Source: Roseicyclus sp.
GTDB lineage: Bacteria; Pseudomonadota; Alphaproteobacteria; Rhodobacterales; Rhodobacteraceae
NCBI GenBank assembly: GCA_018401965.1
Contig: JAGYJU010000013.1
Coordinates: forward strand, 88,490 to 152,489
Direction of reading: 5' to 3'
DNA: 64,000 bases
The notes under the pieces were generated by a model. The model worked only from the letters and a program-made list of their open reading frames with translations, was not told the DNA's origin and did no database searches. Both the position numbers and the translations under genes were made by a program. The number at the start of each line of letters is the position of its first letter. Within the stretch, counting starts at the first letter, position 1. Positions 19,163 through 28,170 of the stretch are shown here, in pieces.

Positions 19163-19689
19163 AGCGATGCCAGCGCGGCCTTGACGGCACGATCAAGCGT
19201 GGTGGAATTGTCGATCTCGGTGATCGTCAACCCCTCGGGAAAGGGCGCCACGGCGCGTGACAGGCGGCGGGCGATTTCCGGCTTGCTTTCGCGCCCCCGT
19301 GCCGCCAGCCGCGCCGCCAGCACATCTGGCCTCGTGGTGATATGCAGCACATGCAGGCGGTCAAACACCAGCGCCGCGCGGCCCAGCATCCCCCGCGACA
19401 GGTTCGCAAGCACGTCCTGCCCCCGGTCCAGCACGCCAAGAACCTCGCGCGGGATGCCGTAGCACAGCCCATGTGCTTGCCAATGCAGGGCGAAATCGCC
19501 CCCCGCCGCGCGGGCCGCGAACAGGGCGGGCGTGACGCCCTCGAAATCTTCGCCGCCCGCGCTTTCGGGGCGCGTGATCACGCGGCGCACCCGCTGCAGA
19601 TCGGGGCGCAGGGCGCAGATGCCCTCCATCACGCTGTCCTTGCCGACGCCCGAGGGCCCGACCACGGCGATGAAGCGCCCCGCCGTCAT
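19144..19689 (-). CDS. phnN: Ribose 1,5-bisphosphate phosphokinase
   Basis: 181 residues with a guanylate-kinase-like P-loop GPSGVGKD at 11-18, then RRVITRPESAGGEDFEGV (substrate loop), LHWQAHGLCYGIP and LAARGRESKPEIARRLSR (lid). PhnN phosphorylates ribose 1,5-bisphosphate to PRPP, the last step that returns the carbon of the C-P lyase intermediate to nucleotide metabolism. Its ATG overlaps the phnL stop by 4 bases, so it is the final gene of the phnG-N operon. Confidence 0.92.
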   Translation of the reverse strand: MTAGRFIAVVGPSGVGKDSVMEGICALRPDLQRVRRVITRPESAGGEDFEGVTPALFAARAAGGDFALHWQAHGLCYGIPREVLGVLDRGQDVLANLSRGMLGRAALVFDRLHVLHITTRPDVLAARLAARGRESKPEIARRLSRAVAPFPEGLTITEIDNSTTLDRAVKAALASLYPDSR

Positions 19690-20366
19690 GAAAGACCCGG
19701 CGTGAAGGCCGCCACGTCGATCTCGCGGTCGGCCACCCGGGCGCGCGCCTCCAGGTCGTGGAAAATGCCCACGATCGCCGCGCCGCCCGCCTTGGCCTCT
19801 TCGATCAGCGACAGGACGGTTTCGCGGTTGGTGGCATCCAGGCTGGCCGTCGGCTCATCCAGCAACAGCGCCGGGTAGCGATGGGCAAAGCCGCGCGCGA
19901 TGTTCACGCGCTGCTGTTCGCCGCCCGAAAAGGTGGTGGGCGACAGCGCCCAAAGCCGCTCGGGAATGCGCAGCCTGGTCAAGAGGTCGCGCGCGCGCGC
20001 CAGCGCCACATCTTCGCGCTGGCCCAAGGCCAGCAAGGGCTCCGCCACAACCTCGATCGTGGGCACACGCGGCACCACGCGCAGGAACTGGCTGACATAG
20101 CCCAGCGTTTCGCGCCGCAGCGCCAGGATCTCCCGCGGCTCGGCGCGGGTGATGTCCAGCCCGCCGATGCGCACAGCACCGCCTTGCGCAAGGTAATTGC
20201 CGTAAAGAATGCGCATGACGGTGGATTTTCCCGCCCCGCTTTCGCCGGTCAGCGCCACGCATTCGCCGGGCGCCACTTCAAAGCCCGCGCCCGCGATCAC
20301 CGGGATGACCGCGCCGCCCTGGTTGTGGAGCGTGAAATTCTTGGCCAGGTTTTCAACATGGATCAT
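19686..20366 (-). CDS. phnL: C-P lyase complex ATP-binding subunit
   Basis: 226 residues of ABC ATPase. Walker A GESGAGKS is at 41-48, the ABC signature is FSGGEQQRVNIARG, and Walker B is ALLLDEPTASLD. The N-terminus MIHVENLAKNFTLHNQGG is PhnL-like. PhnL has no membrane partner. It associates with the PhnGHIJK core and is needed for phosphonate breakdown. The gene starts 12 bases after the phnK stop and overlaps phnN, fitting a single transcript. Confidence 0.93.
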   Translation of the reverse strand: MIHVENLAKNFTLHNQGGAVIPVIAGAGFEVAPGECVALTGESGAGKSTVMRILYGNYLAQGGAVRIGGLDITRAEPREILALRRETLGYVSQFLRVVPRVPTIEVVAEPLLALGQREDVALARARDLLTRLRIPERLWALSPTTFSGGEQQRVNIARGFAHRYPALLLDEPTASLDATNRETVLSLIEEAKAGGAAIVGIFHDLEARARVADREIDVAAFTPGLS

Positions 20367-20378
20367 GGGGGGGGTCCC

Positions 20379-21149
20379 TTACACCTGCAAGACAGAGCTG
20401 ACCAAAAGCTGCGTATAGGCGGCCTGCGGATCATCGAGAACCTGGTCGGTCAGCCCGGTTTCGATCACGCGCCCGTCCTTCATCACCATCAGACGGTCGG
20501 CCAAGAGCCGCACCACCGCCAGGTCATGGGTGACCACGATGGCCGAAAGCCCCATGCGCCGCACCAGCCCCCGGATCAGATCGAGAAGCCGCGCCTGAAC
20601 GCTGACATCAAGCCCCCCCGTCGGCTCGTCCATGAACACAAGACGCGGCCCGGTCACAAGGTTGCGCGCGATCTGCAGCCGCTGCTGCATCCCGCCCGAA
20701 AAGGCACTGGGCCGGTCATCGATGCGGCTGTCGCTGATTTCCACCCGGCCCAGCCAATCCACCGCCTGCGCGCGGATGTCGCCGTAATGGCGCGCGCCCA
20801 CCGCCATCAGCCGTTCGCCCACGTTGCCGCCCGCGCTGATCCGCATGCGCAACCCGTCGCGCGGGTTCTGATGTACAAAGGCCCAATCGGTGCGGCCCAG
20901 CATGCGGCGTTCGGGTTCCGACATGGCCAGCACGTCGCGCGGCCCGTCGGCTCGGGTGTCAAAGATCACGCGCCCCGCATCGGGGGCCAGGTGACCGGCC
21001 AGGCAGTTAAGCAGCGTCGACTTGCCCGACCCGCTTTCGCCCACGATGCCCAGCACCTCGCCGGGGTAAAGCGTGAAGGACACATCGCTGCACCCGATCC
21101 GCCCGCCATAGCCCTTGGTCAGGGCCTGCACCTCCAACAATGGTGTCAC
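20379..21149 (-). CDS. phnK: C-P lyase complex ATP-binding subunit
   Basis: 256 residues from GTG 21149, preceded by GGGGG at good spacing. ABC ATPase: Walker A GESGSGKS at 38-45, signature FSGGMQQRLQIARNL, Walker B RLVFMDEPTGGLD. PhnK binds the PhnJ subunit of the core complex and couples ATP use to turnover. It lies 58 bases after phnJ and 12 before phnL. Oligopeptide-transport ATPases look similar, but position and length make PhnK clear. Confidence 0.92.
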   Translation of the reverse strand: MTPLLEVQALTKGYGGRIGCSDVSFTLYPGEVLGIVGESGSGKSTLLNCLAGHLAPDAGRVIFDTRADGPRDVLAMSEPERRMLGRTDWAFVHQNPRDGLRMRISAGGNVGERLMAVGARHYGDIRAQAVDWLGRVEISDSRIDDRPSAFSGGMQQRLQIARNLVTGPRLVFMDEPTGGLDVSVQARLLDLIRGLVRRMGLSAIVVTHDLAVVRLLADRLMVMKDGRVIETGLTDQVLDDPQAAYTQLLVSSVLQV

Positions 21150-21207
21150 GCGGCACCCCCCTTCATCTTCCCGTAAATACGCACAGCGGCGCCTGCAATC
21201 CGCGCGG

Positions 21208-22038
21208 TCATGCCGCCGCCTCGCAGCGCGCGCCGCAGTAATCGGTGTCGGAACACACGAACATCCGCGTGCCCGCGTCATCGGTGATCACCTCGTCCAG
21301 GTAGGTGTCTTCCGCCCCGCAGAGCGCGCAGGGATGGGGCGCTTTCGACGGGTCGAACGGGTGATCCTCGAAATCGAGGCTGACAACCCGCGTATGGGGC
21401 GGCACCGCGTAGATCCGCTGTTCGCGCCCCGCGCCGAACAGTTGCAGCGCGGCACTTTCCAGCTTGGGATTGTCGAATTTCGGGATCGGCGAGGGCGACA
21501 TCACGTAGCGATCCTCGACCATGACCGGGTAGGAATAGGCGGTCGCGATCTCGCCGTGGCGCGCGATATCCTCGTAAAGCTTCACATGCATCAACCCGTA
21601 GTCCTGCAACGCGTGCATCTTGCGGGTTTCCACCTCCGAGGGTTCCAGGAACCGCAGCGGCTCTGGCATCGGCACCTGGTAGACCAGGATCTGGTCCTCG
21701 GTCAGCAGCGTTTCGGGAATGCGGTGGCGGGTCTGGATGATGGTGGCCTCCGCGGTCTTTTCGGTCACGGCGATCTGGGCGGTCTTTTCAAAGAACTTGC
21801 GGATCGACACCGCGTTGGTGGTGTCGTCCGCGCCCTGATCGATCACCTTGAGCGTATCCTCGGGCGTCAGGCAGGCGGCGCTGACCTGCACGCCGCCGGT
21901 GCCCCAGCCATAGGGCATCGGCATCTCGCGCGACGCAAAGGGCACCTGGTAGCCCGGCACCGCCACGCCCTTGAGGATCGCGCGGCGGATCATCCGCTTG
22001 GTCTGCTCATCGAGATAGGCGAAATTGTACTCGGTCAT
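21208..22038 (-). CDS. phnJ: Carbon-phosphorus lyase, radical SAM subunit
   Basis: 276 residues. PhnJ cleaves the C-P bond of ribosyl phosphonate 5-phosphate to a cyclic 1,2-phosphate and an alkane, using S-adenosylmethionine and a 4Fe-4S cluster. The cluster cysteines are visible as Cys237, Cys240, Cys262 and Cys268, corresponding to 241/244/266/272 of E. coli. The N-terminal YNFAYLDEQTKRMIRRA and PYGWGTGGVQVSAA blocks are typical. The ATG overlaps the phnI stop by 4 bases. The sequence is intact and full length, so the core enzyme should be functional. Confidence 0.96.
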   Translation of the reverse strand: MTEYNFAYLDEQTKRMIRRAILKGVAVPGYQVPFASREMPMPYGWGTGGVQVSAACLTPEDTLKVIDQGADDTTNAVSIRKFFEKTAQIAVTEKTAEATIIQTRHRIPETLLTEDQILVYQVPMPEPLRFLEPSEVETRKMHALQDYGLMHVKLYEDIARHGEIATAYSYPVMVEDRYVMSPSPIPKFDNPKLESAALQLFGAGREQRIYAVPPHTRVVSLDFEDHPFDPSKAPHPCALCGAEDTYLDEVITDDAGTRMFVCSDTDYCGARCEAAA

Positions 22039-23126
22039 TCCGCGGCCTCCTGGCGGGTGGCCTGCATCGCCTCGGCGCGCAGGCGGCGGATCAATTCCAG
22101 CTCGGATTGGAAATCGACGTAATGGGGCAGCTTGATATGTTCCAAGAACCCCGTCGCCTGCACATTATCGGCATGATAGAGAACGAATTCAACGTCTTGC
22201 GCCGGCGCGCCCTCGTTGTCTTCGCCCAGTTCTTCCCAGCGCAGCGCGCGGTCGACCAGCGCCATGGAGATCGCCTTGCGTTCCGATTGGCCAAAGACAA
22301 GCCCGTAGCCGCGGGTGAATTGCGGCGGCTCGGTCTTGGACCCGGTGAACTGGTTCACCGTTTCGCATTCGGTCAGCACCATCTCGCCCAGCTCGATGGC
22401 AAAGCCCAGTTCGGGGATGTCCATCTCCACCGGCACGCTGCCGATGCGCAGTTCGCCCACGAAAGGGTGGTTCTTGCCGTAACCGCGCTGGGTGGAATAG
22501 GCCATCGACAGCACGAAGCCTTCGTCGCCGCGCGCTAGGGCTTGCAGCCGCAGCGGCCTGTCGGCGGGAAAATCCAGCGGCTCGCGCGTCAGGTCGCGCG
22601 GCGTGTCTGGGCCATCGGGGTTAGACTGGATCAGGTCTTCGCGCGCCAGAAAGCCGGTGACATGGGGCAGATCGCCCTCGGCCGGGGGGGCCATGGGCGG
22701 CGCGGGCGGGGCCAGCCCTTCGGCGGCCAGCGTGAAATCGAGCAAACGGTGGGTATAGTCAAAGGTCGGCCCAAGGATCTGGCCACCGGGCAGATCCTTG
22801 AAGGTGGCCGAAATGCGCCGGTCACAGGCCATGGCGGCGGTGTCGACCGGGTGGCTTGCGCCAAAGCGCGGCAGCGTGGTGCGATAGGCGCGGATCAGAA
22901 ACACCGCCTCGATCAGGTCGCCGCGCGCCTGCTTGATCGCCAGCGCCGCAAGATCGGGGTCATAGAGCGACCCCTCGGCCATCACCCGGCCCACCGCCAG
23001 CGCCAGCTGTTCGCGGATCTGCGCGATCGACAGTTCCGCCACGCCCAGATCGCCGCGCCGGTCCTCGGCCAGCCAGGCATGGGCATTGTCGATGGCGCGT
23101 TCGCCGCCCTTGACCGCAACATACAT
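22035..23126 (-). CDS. phnI: C-P lyase core subunit (nucleosidase)
   Basis: 363 residues, normal length. It starts with MYVAVKGGERAIDNAH, the diagnostic PhnI N-terminus, and contains the conserved RGDLIEAVFLIRAYRTTLPR and GFVLSMAYSTQRGYGKNHPF. With PhnG, H and L it displaces adenine from ATP or GTP to form the ribose-phosphonate triphosphate. It lies 3 bases after the phnH stop and overlaps phnJ. Confidence 0.95.
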   Translation of the reverse strand: MYVAVKGGERAIDNAHAWLAEDRRGDLGVAELSIAQIREQLALAVGRVMAEGSLYDPDLAALAIKQARGDLIEAVFLIRAYRTTLPRFGASHPVDTAAMACDRRISATFKDLPGGQILGPTFDYTHRLLDFTLAAEGLAPPAPPMAPPAEGDLPHVTGFLAREDLIQSNPDGPDTPRDLTREPLDFPADRPLRLQALARGDEGFVLSMAYSTQRGYGKNHPFVGELRIGSVPVEMDIPELGFAIELGEMVLTECETVNQFTGSKTEPPQFTRGYGLVFGQSERKAISMALVDRALRWEELGEDNEGAPAQDVEFVLYHADNVQATGFLEHIKLPHYVDFQSELELIRRLRAEAMQATRQEAAE

Positions 23127-23129
23127 CGC

Positions 23130-23696
23130 CTAACCCTCCACGCGGGTGCTGCGCGAAAGACCGGCCAGGCGGTCGCCGCAGGTGAAATAGCAATCGAACC
23201 CCAAGGGAAAGCGGCGGCGGTTCTGTTGAAAGGCCGCAAGCTCGGGCAGGGAGAGCTGCGCGCTGTCCTTGATGCCGGGGCCGGTCAGCGTCGCGCCGGT
23301 CTGCGACAGCGCGCCCATCTCGACGATCAGGGTTGCGGACCGGTCGGGGTATTCGGCGGTGCCGATCGAAAACCGGTCGACCGGGGCCAGCGCGGCCCAG
23401 CTGCCCAGCGCGAACATCGCACGCTCCGGCGCCACGAAGGGCGCGCCGGTGTGAAAGGTGATCCAACCGCGCAAGGCGTCACTGTCATGCGACGGCGCTA
23501 GGTACAGCGGCGTCGTGGTGTCGCAAAGCGTCAGGATCAGGCCCGCCGCCGCAACCGATGCGGGCGCAGGCGCCGCAATCCCGGCAAGGGTTTCGATCCG
23601 GCCGGGCCGCGCCATGGCCTGCAGGGCGGCGCGAAAGGCGCGTGCGCCGTCGCGGGCGGGGTCGGTAAAACCGCCGTCAAGATGGGTGATGGTCAT
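23130..23696 (-). CDS. phnH: C-P lyase core subunit
   Basis: 188 residues. The N-terminus GGFTDPARDGARAFRAAL and the block MARPGRIETLAG are typical of PhnH, a PLP-transferase-like fold without cofactor that forms part of the (PhnGHIJ)2 core. The internal WITFHTGAPFV and LPELAAFQQNRRRFPLG-type segments are preserved. The start lies 3 bases after the phnG stop, and the stop 3 bases before phnI. Confidence 0.94.
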   Translation of the reverse strand: MTITHLDGGFTDPARDGARAFRAALQAMARPGRIETLAGIAAPAPASVAAAGLILTLCDTTTPLYLAPSHDSDALRGWITFHTGAPFVAPERAMFALGSWAALAPVDRFSIGTAEYPDRSATLIVEMGALSQTGATLTGPGIKDSAQLSLPELAAFQQNRRRFPLGFDCYFTCGDRLAGLSRSTRVEG

Positions 23697-23699
23697 CGG

Positions 23700-24164
23700 T
23701 CAATCCCCCCGAACCATGGTGAAGAACTCGACCTTGGTGGCGGCGGCGCGCGCGGCGCGGGCGTTGCGGTGCGCCTCTGCCTCGGCCTTGAGCGGGGCGA
23801 GGATCGCGGCGTCGATCGCCGCGCCCTGCCCGTCCTGGCATAGCGCGTCGATCAGGGCGACGGCGCGCGCGGCATCGCGACTGCGGCCCTGCACATGGCC
23901 ATGGCCCACCGCGCCGCTGGCCAGCCGGACCGAACAGCGCGTCACCGTCACCTCGCCCAGGTTGAAGGGCGCACCAACGGCCCCGGCCCGGCCCCGCACC
24001 ATCACGGTGCCGACTTCCGGCGCGCGCAGCGTGTCATGGGCCGGCGGCGTCGGTTGATAGGCCGCCCAAAGCGCACAGAGCCGGTCAGCGGGCGCGCGCG
24101 CCAGCGTCGAAAGCCGCGCCTTGCGCACCAGGGTCTCGGGATCTTTGGGGTCGGTGACATACAT
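23700..24164 (-). CDS. phnG: C-P lyase core subunit (first gene of operon)
   Basis: 154 residues, typical for PhnG, with GTVMVRGRAGAVGAPFNLGE and VTRCSVRL-x-GAVGHGHVQGR blocks characteristic of the family. It is part of the PhnGHIJ core that activates phosphonates on the ribose of ATP. It is the promoter-proximal gene, separated by 98 bases from divergent phnF. That gap holds an AT-rich repeat likely to be the PhnF operator and promoter. Confidence 0.93.
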   Translation of the reverse strand: MYVTDPKDPETLVRKARLSTLARAPADRLCALWAAYQPTPPAHDTLRAPEVGTVMVRGRAGAVGAPFNLGEVTVTRCSVRLASGAVGHGHVQGRSRDAARAVALIDALCQDGQGAAIDAAILAPLKAEAEAHRNARAARAAATKVEFFTMVRGD

Positions 24165-24262
24165 CTTGGCAAGTTGTCCATTTATTTATACAACTATACA
24201 AATTCAATCTCACAGGTGCCGCCCTGCCGCAAGGGCCGTTCCATGAAGTTTTGGTGACACCG
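24165..24262. promoter_or_regulatory. phnG-phnF divergent promoter with TATACAA direct repeat
   Basis: This is a short AT-rich island in GC-rich DNA. TATACAA occurs at 24187-24193 and again at 24195-24201, separated by one C. On the minus strand it reads TTGTATAG then TTGTATAA. GntR/PhnF-type regulators bind short repeats of this kind between their gene and the phn operon. The site also resembles -10 boxes, so binding would block RNA polymerase. Operator identity is inferred. Confidence 0.5.
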
Positions 24263-24979
24263 ATGGGCCGATCCACGCTCTGGACTGCGATCCGCGACCA
24301 TATTTCCGAAGACATCGCGCGCGGCCATTACGCGCCCGGCGACCGTCTGCCGACCGAGGCGCAGTTGTCGGACCGCTTTGGCGTCAACCGCCACACGGTA
24401 CGGCGCGCGCTGGCCGCCCTGGCCGAGGCGGGCACGGTTCACGCCCGGCGCGGCGCGGGTGTCTTCGTGCGCCACCGCCCCACCGCCTATCCGCTGGGCC
24501 GCAGGGTGCGGTTCCACCAGAACCTGACGGCGGCGGGCCGGGTGCCGGATCGGCGCATCCTTTTGCTGGAAACCCGCACCGCCGATACCGACGAGGCGGC
24601 GGCGCTGCGCCTGGAGCCGGCCGCCATGGTGCATGTCTACGAAGGCTTGAGCCTTGCCGATGGCACGCCCATCGCGCTGTTCCGGTCGGTGTTTCCGGCA
24701 GCACGTTTTCCGGGCATGATCGCGGCGCTGCGCGACAGCCAATCGGTGACGGCGGGCTTTGCCGCGCATGGGCTGGCCGATTACACCCGCGCCAGCACCG
24801 AAATCACCGCCAAGCCCGCGACCCCGACCTTGGCCGCGCAGCTGCACCTGCCCGCAGGCGCCGCGATCTTGCGCACGGTGGCGGTGAATATCGATGCAAC
24901 CGGCGCGCCGGTCGAATTCGGCCGCACCTGGTTTGCGGGCGACCGGGTGGCGCTGACCCTTGGGGCAGACGGGCTCTAG
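24263..24979 (+). CDS. phnF: GntR-family regulator of phosphonate genes
   Basis: About 238 residues from ATG 24263. A TTG 12 bases earlier is an alternative, and neither has a strong ribosome site. The N-terminal winged helix-turn-helix is LPTEAQLSDRFGVNRHTVRRALAALAEAGTVHARRGAGVFV at about 35-75, followed by the HutC/UTRA effector domain (VYEGLSLADGTPIALFRSVFP, FGRTWFAGDRV). PhnF proteins repress phn genes until a phosphonate or phosphate signal appears. The divergent position beside phnG supports this. The 3' end overlaps the convergent MarR gene by 4 bases. Confidence 0.9.
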   Translation: MGRSTLWTAIRDHISEDIARGHYAPGDRLPTEAQLSDRFGVNRHTVRRALAALAEAGTVHARRGAGVFVRHRPTAYPLGRRVRFHQNLTAAGRVPDRRILLLETRTADTDEAAALRLEPAAMVHVYEGLSLADGTPIALFRSVFPAARFPGMIAALRDSQSVTAGFAAHGLADYTRASTEITAKPATPTLAAQLHLPAGAAILRTVAVNIDATGAPVEFGRTWFAGDRVALTLGADGL

Positions 24980-25419
24980 CGCGCGGCGATGATGGCGCGC
25001 AACACCCGCGTCAGGTCACCGGCCGCCCCTGCCCCAAGCCTTTGGCGCAAGGCCAGGTCGTAGTCGCGGGCACAGAGCCCGATCTCGGCGAAAACCCCCT
25101 GCCCCCGGTCGGTCAGGTCGAGGATTTCGGCGCGCCCGTCCGTGTCCGACGGGCGGCGGCGCAACAGCCCGCCCCGGTCCAGCGCCGCGACCGCGCGGCT
25201 GACCTTGGTCTTTTCCACATGGCTGATCGCGCAGATGTCGCGCGCCGTCATCGCGCCGAACCGGCCGAGGTTGGCCAGCACACGCCACTGGGTCCGGGTC
25301 AAGCCGTAGCGGTCGCGGTAGATTTCCTGAAACCCCAGCGATGCCGCCTCGGCCGCCTGGTTGAGAAGGTAGGGCAGAAACTCGTCAAGGTCGAAACCGG
25401 GGCGGTCTTGGTCAGTCAT
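24976..25419 (-). CDS. MarR-family transcriptional regulator of the homogentisate genes
   Basis: 147 residues from ATG 25419. A longer upstream reading runs through the promoter region and is unlikely. The winged helix-turn-helix is at about 40-100: LTRTQWRVLANLGRFGAMTARDICAI, then HVEKTKVSRAVAALDRGGLL and RRPSDTDGRAEILDLTDRG. It is divergent from hmgA, and a perfect GTTGC-N4-GCAAC palindrome lies between them. MarR proteins of this type repress aromatic-acid catabolic genes and release DNA on binding the pathway ligand, probably homogentisate or its precursor. Confidence 0.85.
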   Translation of the reverse strand: MTDQDRPGFDLDEFLPYLLNQAAEAASLGFQEIYRDRYGLTRTQWRVLANLGRFGAMTARDICAISHVEKTKVSRAVAALDRGGLLRRRPSDTDGRAEILDLTDRGQGVFAEIGLCARDYDLALRQRLGAGAAGDLTRVLRAIIAAR

Positions 25420-25471
25420 GGCATCGGGTCCAGGGCGCGCGCGGGGCGCAGAGGGGTGTCGCAACACTAGG

Positions 25472-25499
25472 TTGACCTGGTTGCATTCGCAACTATAAA
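25472..25499 (+). promoter_or_regulatory. hmgA promoter with MarR operator between -35 and -10
   Basis: A -35 box TTGACC (25472-25477) and a -10 box TATAAA (25494-25499) are 16 bases apart. The palindrome GTTGCATTCGCAAC (25480-25493) fills the spacer exactly. A repressor bound there would block polymerase. A GCAAC half-site also lies at 25461-25465. Confidence 0.7.
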
Positions 25500-25540
25500 G
25501 GGTGCAGCCACCACCCCCACCCCAACGCCGCGAGATGGCC

Positions 25541-26902
25541 ATGACCCAAGCGCCCCTATCCGATGGCATGATCCGCGCGCCTCAGCGCCCCGGCCCGCAT
25601 CCGGGCTACATGCCCGGGTTCGGCAATGATTTCGAAACCGAGGCGCTGCCGGGGGCCCTGCCGCAGGGCATGAACAGCCCGCAGAAATGCAATTACGGGC
25701 TTTACGGCGAACAGCTTTCGGGCACGGCCTTTACCGCGCCGAGCCACCAGAATGAACGCACCTGGTGCTACCGCATCCGGCCCAGCGTGAAACACACCCA
25801 CCGTTTCACGAAGATCGAGGTGCCGCATTGGCGATCGGCCCCCTGTATCGACCCTGAGATCATCAGCCTTGGGCAATACCGCTGGGACCCGCTGGCGGTG
25901 CCCGATCAGCCGCTGACCTGGATCACCGGCATGCGCACCATGACCACGGCGGGCGATGTGAACACACAGACCGGCATGGCAAGCCATGTCTACCTGGTGA
26001 CCGCCTCGATGGAAGACGCCTATTTCTATTCCGCCGACGGCGAATTGCTGGTGGTGCCGCAACAGGGGCGGTTGCGGTTCTGCACCGAACTGGGCGTCAT
26101 CGACGTGGCCCCGCAGGAAATCGCGATCCTGCCGCGCGGGCTGGTCTACCGGGTCGAAGTGCTGGAAGGCCCGTGCCGTGGCTTTGTCTGTGAAAACTAC
26201 GGGCAGAAATTCACCCTGCCCGGGCGCGGCCCGATCGGGGCCAATTGCATGGCCAACCCGCGCGATTTCAAGACGCCCGTGGCCGCCTTCGAGGACCGCG
26301 ACGCGCCGTCGAGCGTGACGGTGAAATGGTGCGGGCAATTCCACGAAACCCGCATCGGCCACAGCCCGCTGGACGTGGTGGCCTGGCACGGCAATTACGC
26401 GCCCTGCAAATACGACCTGCGCAGCTATTGCCCGGTGGGCGCGGTGTTGTTCGACCACCCCGACCCGTCGATCTTTACCGTGCTGACCGCGCCCTCCGGC
26501 ATCGAGGGGACGGCGAACATCGATTTCGTGCTGTTCCGCGACCGCTGGATGGTGGCCGAAAACACCTTTCGCCCGCCCTGGTACCACAAGAATGTCATGT
26601 CCGAACTGATGGGCAACATCCACGGCGTCTATGACGCCAAGCCCAAGGGTTTTGTTCCCGGCGGCCTGTCGCTGCACAATTGCATGTTGCCCCATGGGCC
26701 CGACAAGACCGCCTTCGAGGGCGCCTCCAATGCCGATCTGCGCCCCGAAAAGCTGGCCGATACCATGTCCTTCATGTTCGAGACCCGCTTTCCCCAGCAC
26801 CTGACGCCATTCGCGGCCACGGCCGGACATTTGCAGGAAGATTACATCGATTGCTGGGGCAGCCTCGACAAGACCTTCGACGGCACGCCGGGGGTCAAGT
26901 GA
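25541..26902 (+). CDS. hmgA: Homogentisate 1,2-dioxygenase
   Basis: 453 residues from ATG 25541. ATG 25535 is two codons earlier and equally possible. The enzyme opens the homogentisate ring to maleylacetoacetate using non-haem Fe(II). The N-terminal [21 protein letters not shown] and [18 protein letters not shown] are family hallmarks. The Fe ligands His349 and Glu355 are in [10 protein letters not shown], and the third His is in the following [10 protein letters not shown] region. The sequence is full length with no lesion. The stop overlaps the start of fahA. Tyrosine and phenylalanine catabolism feed this step. Confidence 0.96.
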   Translation: MTQAPLSDGMIRAPQRPGPHPGYMPGFGNDFETEALPGALPQGMNSPQKCNYGLYGEQLSGTAFTAPSHQNERTWCYRIRPSVKHTHRFTKIEVPHWRSAPCIDPEIISLGQYRWDPLAVPDQPLTWITGMRTMTTAGDVNTQTGMASHVYLVTASMEDAYFYSADGELLVVPQQGRLRFCTELGVIDVAPQEIAILPRGLVYRVEVLEGPCRGFVCENYGQKFTLPGRGPIGANCMANPRDFKTPVAAFEDRDAPSSVTVKWCGQFHETRIGHSPLDVVAWHGNYAPCKYDLRSYCPVGAVLFDHPDPSIFTVLTAPSGIEGTANIDFVLFRDRWMVAENTFRPPWYHKNVMSELMGNIHGVYDAKPKGFVPGGLSLHNCMLPHGPDKTAFEGASNADLRPEKLADTMSFMFETRFPQHLTPFAATAGHLQEDYIDCWGSLDKTFDGTPGVK

Positions 26903-28157
26903 TGGGCCTGATCCCGTCCTGGGTCGCGGGCGCGAATGACCCGGCCTGTCCCTTTCCGCTGAACAACCTGCCCTGCGGGGTGTTTTCGTCACCGGGCGGC
27001 GATCCGCGCTGCGGCGTGGCGATCGGGGATTTCGTGCTGGATGTCGCGGGCCTGGAACAGGCGGGGCTGATCCACCTGGCGGGGGGACCGCTTTTGGACG
27101 TGCCCTTTTGGAACGAGGTGATGGAGGCCGGGCCAGAGGTCTGGGCGGCACTGCGCCAGCAGCTGACGCTCTTGTTGGCGGCGGATGTGGCGCCGCGCGA
27201 CAAGGTGGCCCCCTTCCTGGTGCCGCTGGCACAGGTGACGTTGCACATGCCGTTCCTGGTGGCGGAATACACCGATTTCTACGCCGGTCGGCACCATGCG
27301 ACCAATGTCGGCACGATGTTTCGCGGGCCCGAGTACGCCCTGCCGCCCAACTGGCTGCATATGCCCATCGGCTACAACGGGCGGGCGTCTTCGGTGGTGG
27401 TGTCGGGCACCCTGTCCGCCGCCCCTGGGGGCAGGTGAAGGGCCCCGATGACGCGGTGCCGCGCTTTGCGCCCTCGGCCCGGTTCGACATCGAGCTGGAA
27501 CTGGGCGCGGTCGTGGGCGTGCCGTCAACCGGACCGGTCAGCGTGGCCGAAGCCGATGCCATGATCTTTGGCTATGTCTTGTTGAACGACTGGTCGGCGC
27601 GCGACATCCAGGCCTGGGAATACCAGCCGCTTGGCCCGTTCCAGGCCAAGGCCACCGCGACAACGATCAGCCCCTGGATCGTGACCAAAGCCGCGCTGGA
27701 ACCGTTTCGGGTGCCGACTCCGCCCCGCGAGCTGCCGCTTTTGCCGCATCTGCACGAACCCGGCCCCCTGCTCTATGATATCGCGCTGTCCATCACCCTG
27801 ACGCCGCAGGGGGGCGCGGCCACGACCCTGTCGCGCACAAGCTCGGCGGAACTGTATTATTCCGCTGCCCAGCAACTGGCCCATCACAGCACCTGTGGCT
27901 GCCCGATGACCACCGGCGACCTGCTGGGGTCAGGCACGATTTCGGGGCCGGGCAAGGCCAATCGCGGCAGCCTTCTGGAACTTGGTTGGGGCGGGCAAGA
28001 GCCCGTCGCCATCGCGGGCGGCAGCCGCAGCTTCGTGGAAGATTTCGACACCGTCACCCTGCAGGGCGCGGCGCAGGGCGCGGGGTTCACCATCGGCTTC
28101 GGCGCGTGCACGGGTCAGGTTCTGCCCGCGCTGGCCGATCCCTACGCACGCCCATAG
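26902..28157 (+). pseudogene. fahA: Fumarylacetoacetase, frameshifted (possible sequencing error)
   Basis: The first 170 codons (from ATG 26902, overlapping the hmgA stop by one base) give the N-terminal domain and the active-site loop FLVAEYTDFYAGRHHATNVG. After SVVVSGT the reading ends in a false stop at 27438. The family's expected PVRRPWGQVKGPDD continues in the third frame and runs intact to 28157, with DIELELGAVVG, VLLNDWSARDIQAWEY, TTISPWIVT and CPMTTGDLLGSGTISGP. One missing C in the CCC run at 27410-27412 explains everything. The enzyme hydrolyses fumarylacetoacetate to fumarate and acetoacetate. No maleylacetoacetate isomerase gene is in the window. Confidence 0.88.
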
Positions 28158-28170
28158 GAAAGGATACGAC

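Noticed and set aside
25556..27562. A 668-codon minus-strand frame opposite hmgA and fahA
   Set aside because: Same reason: the plus strand carries unmistakable homogentisate dioxygenase and fumarylacetoacetase motifs.
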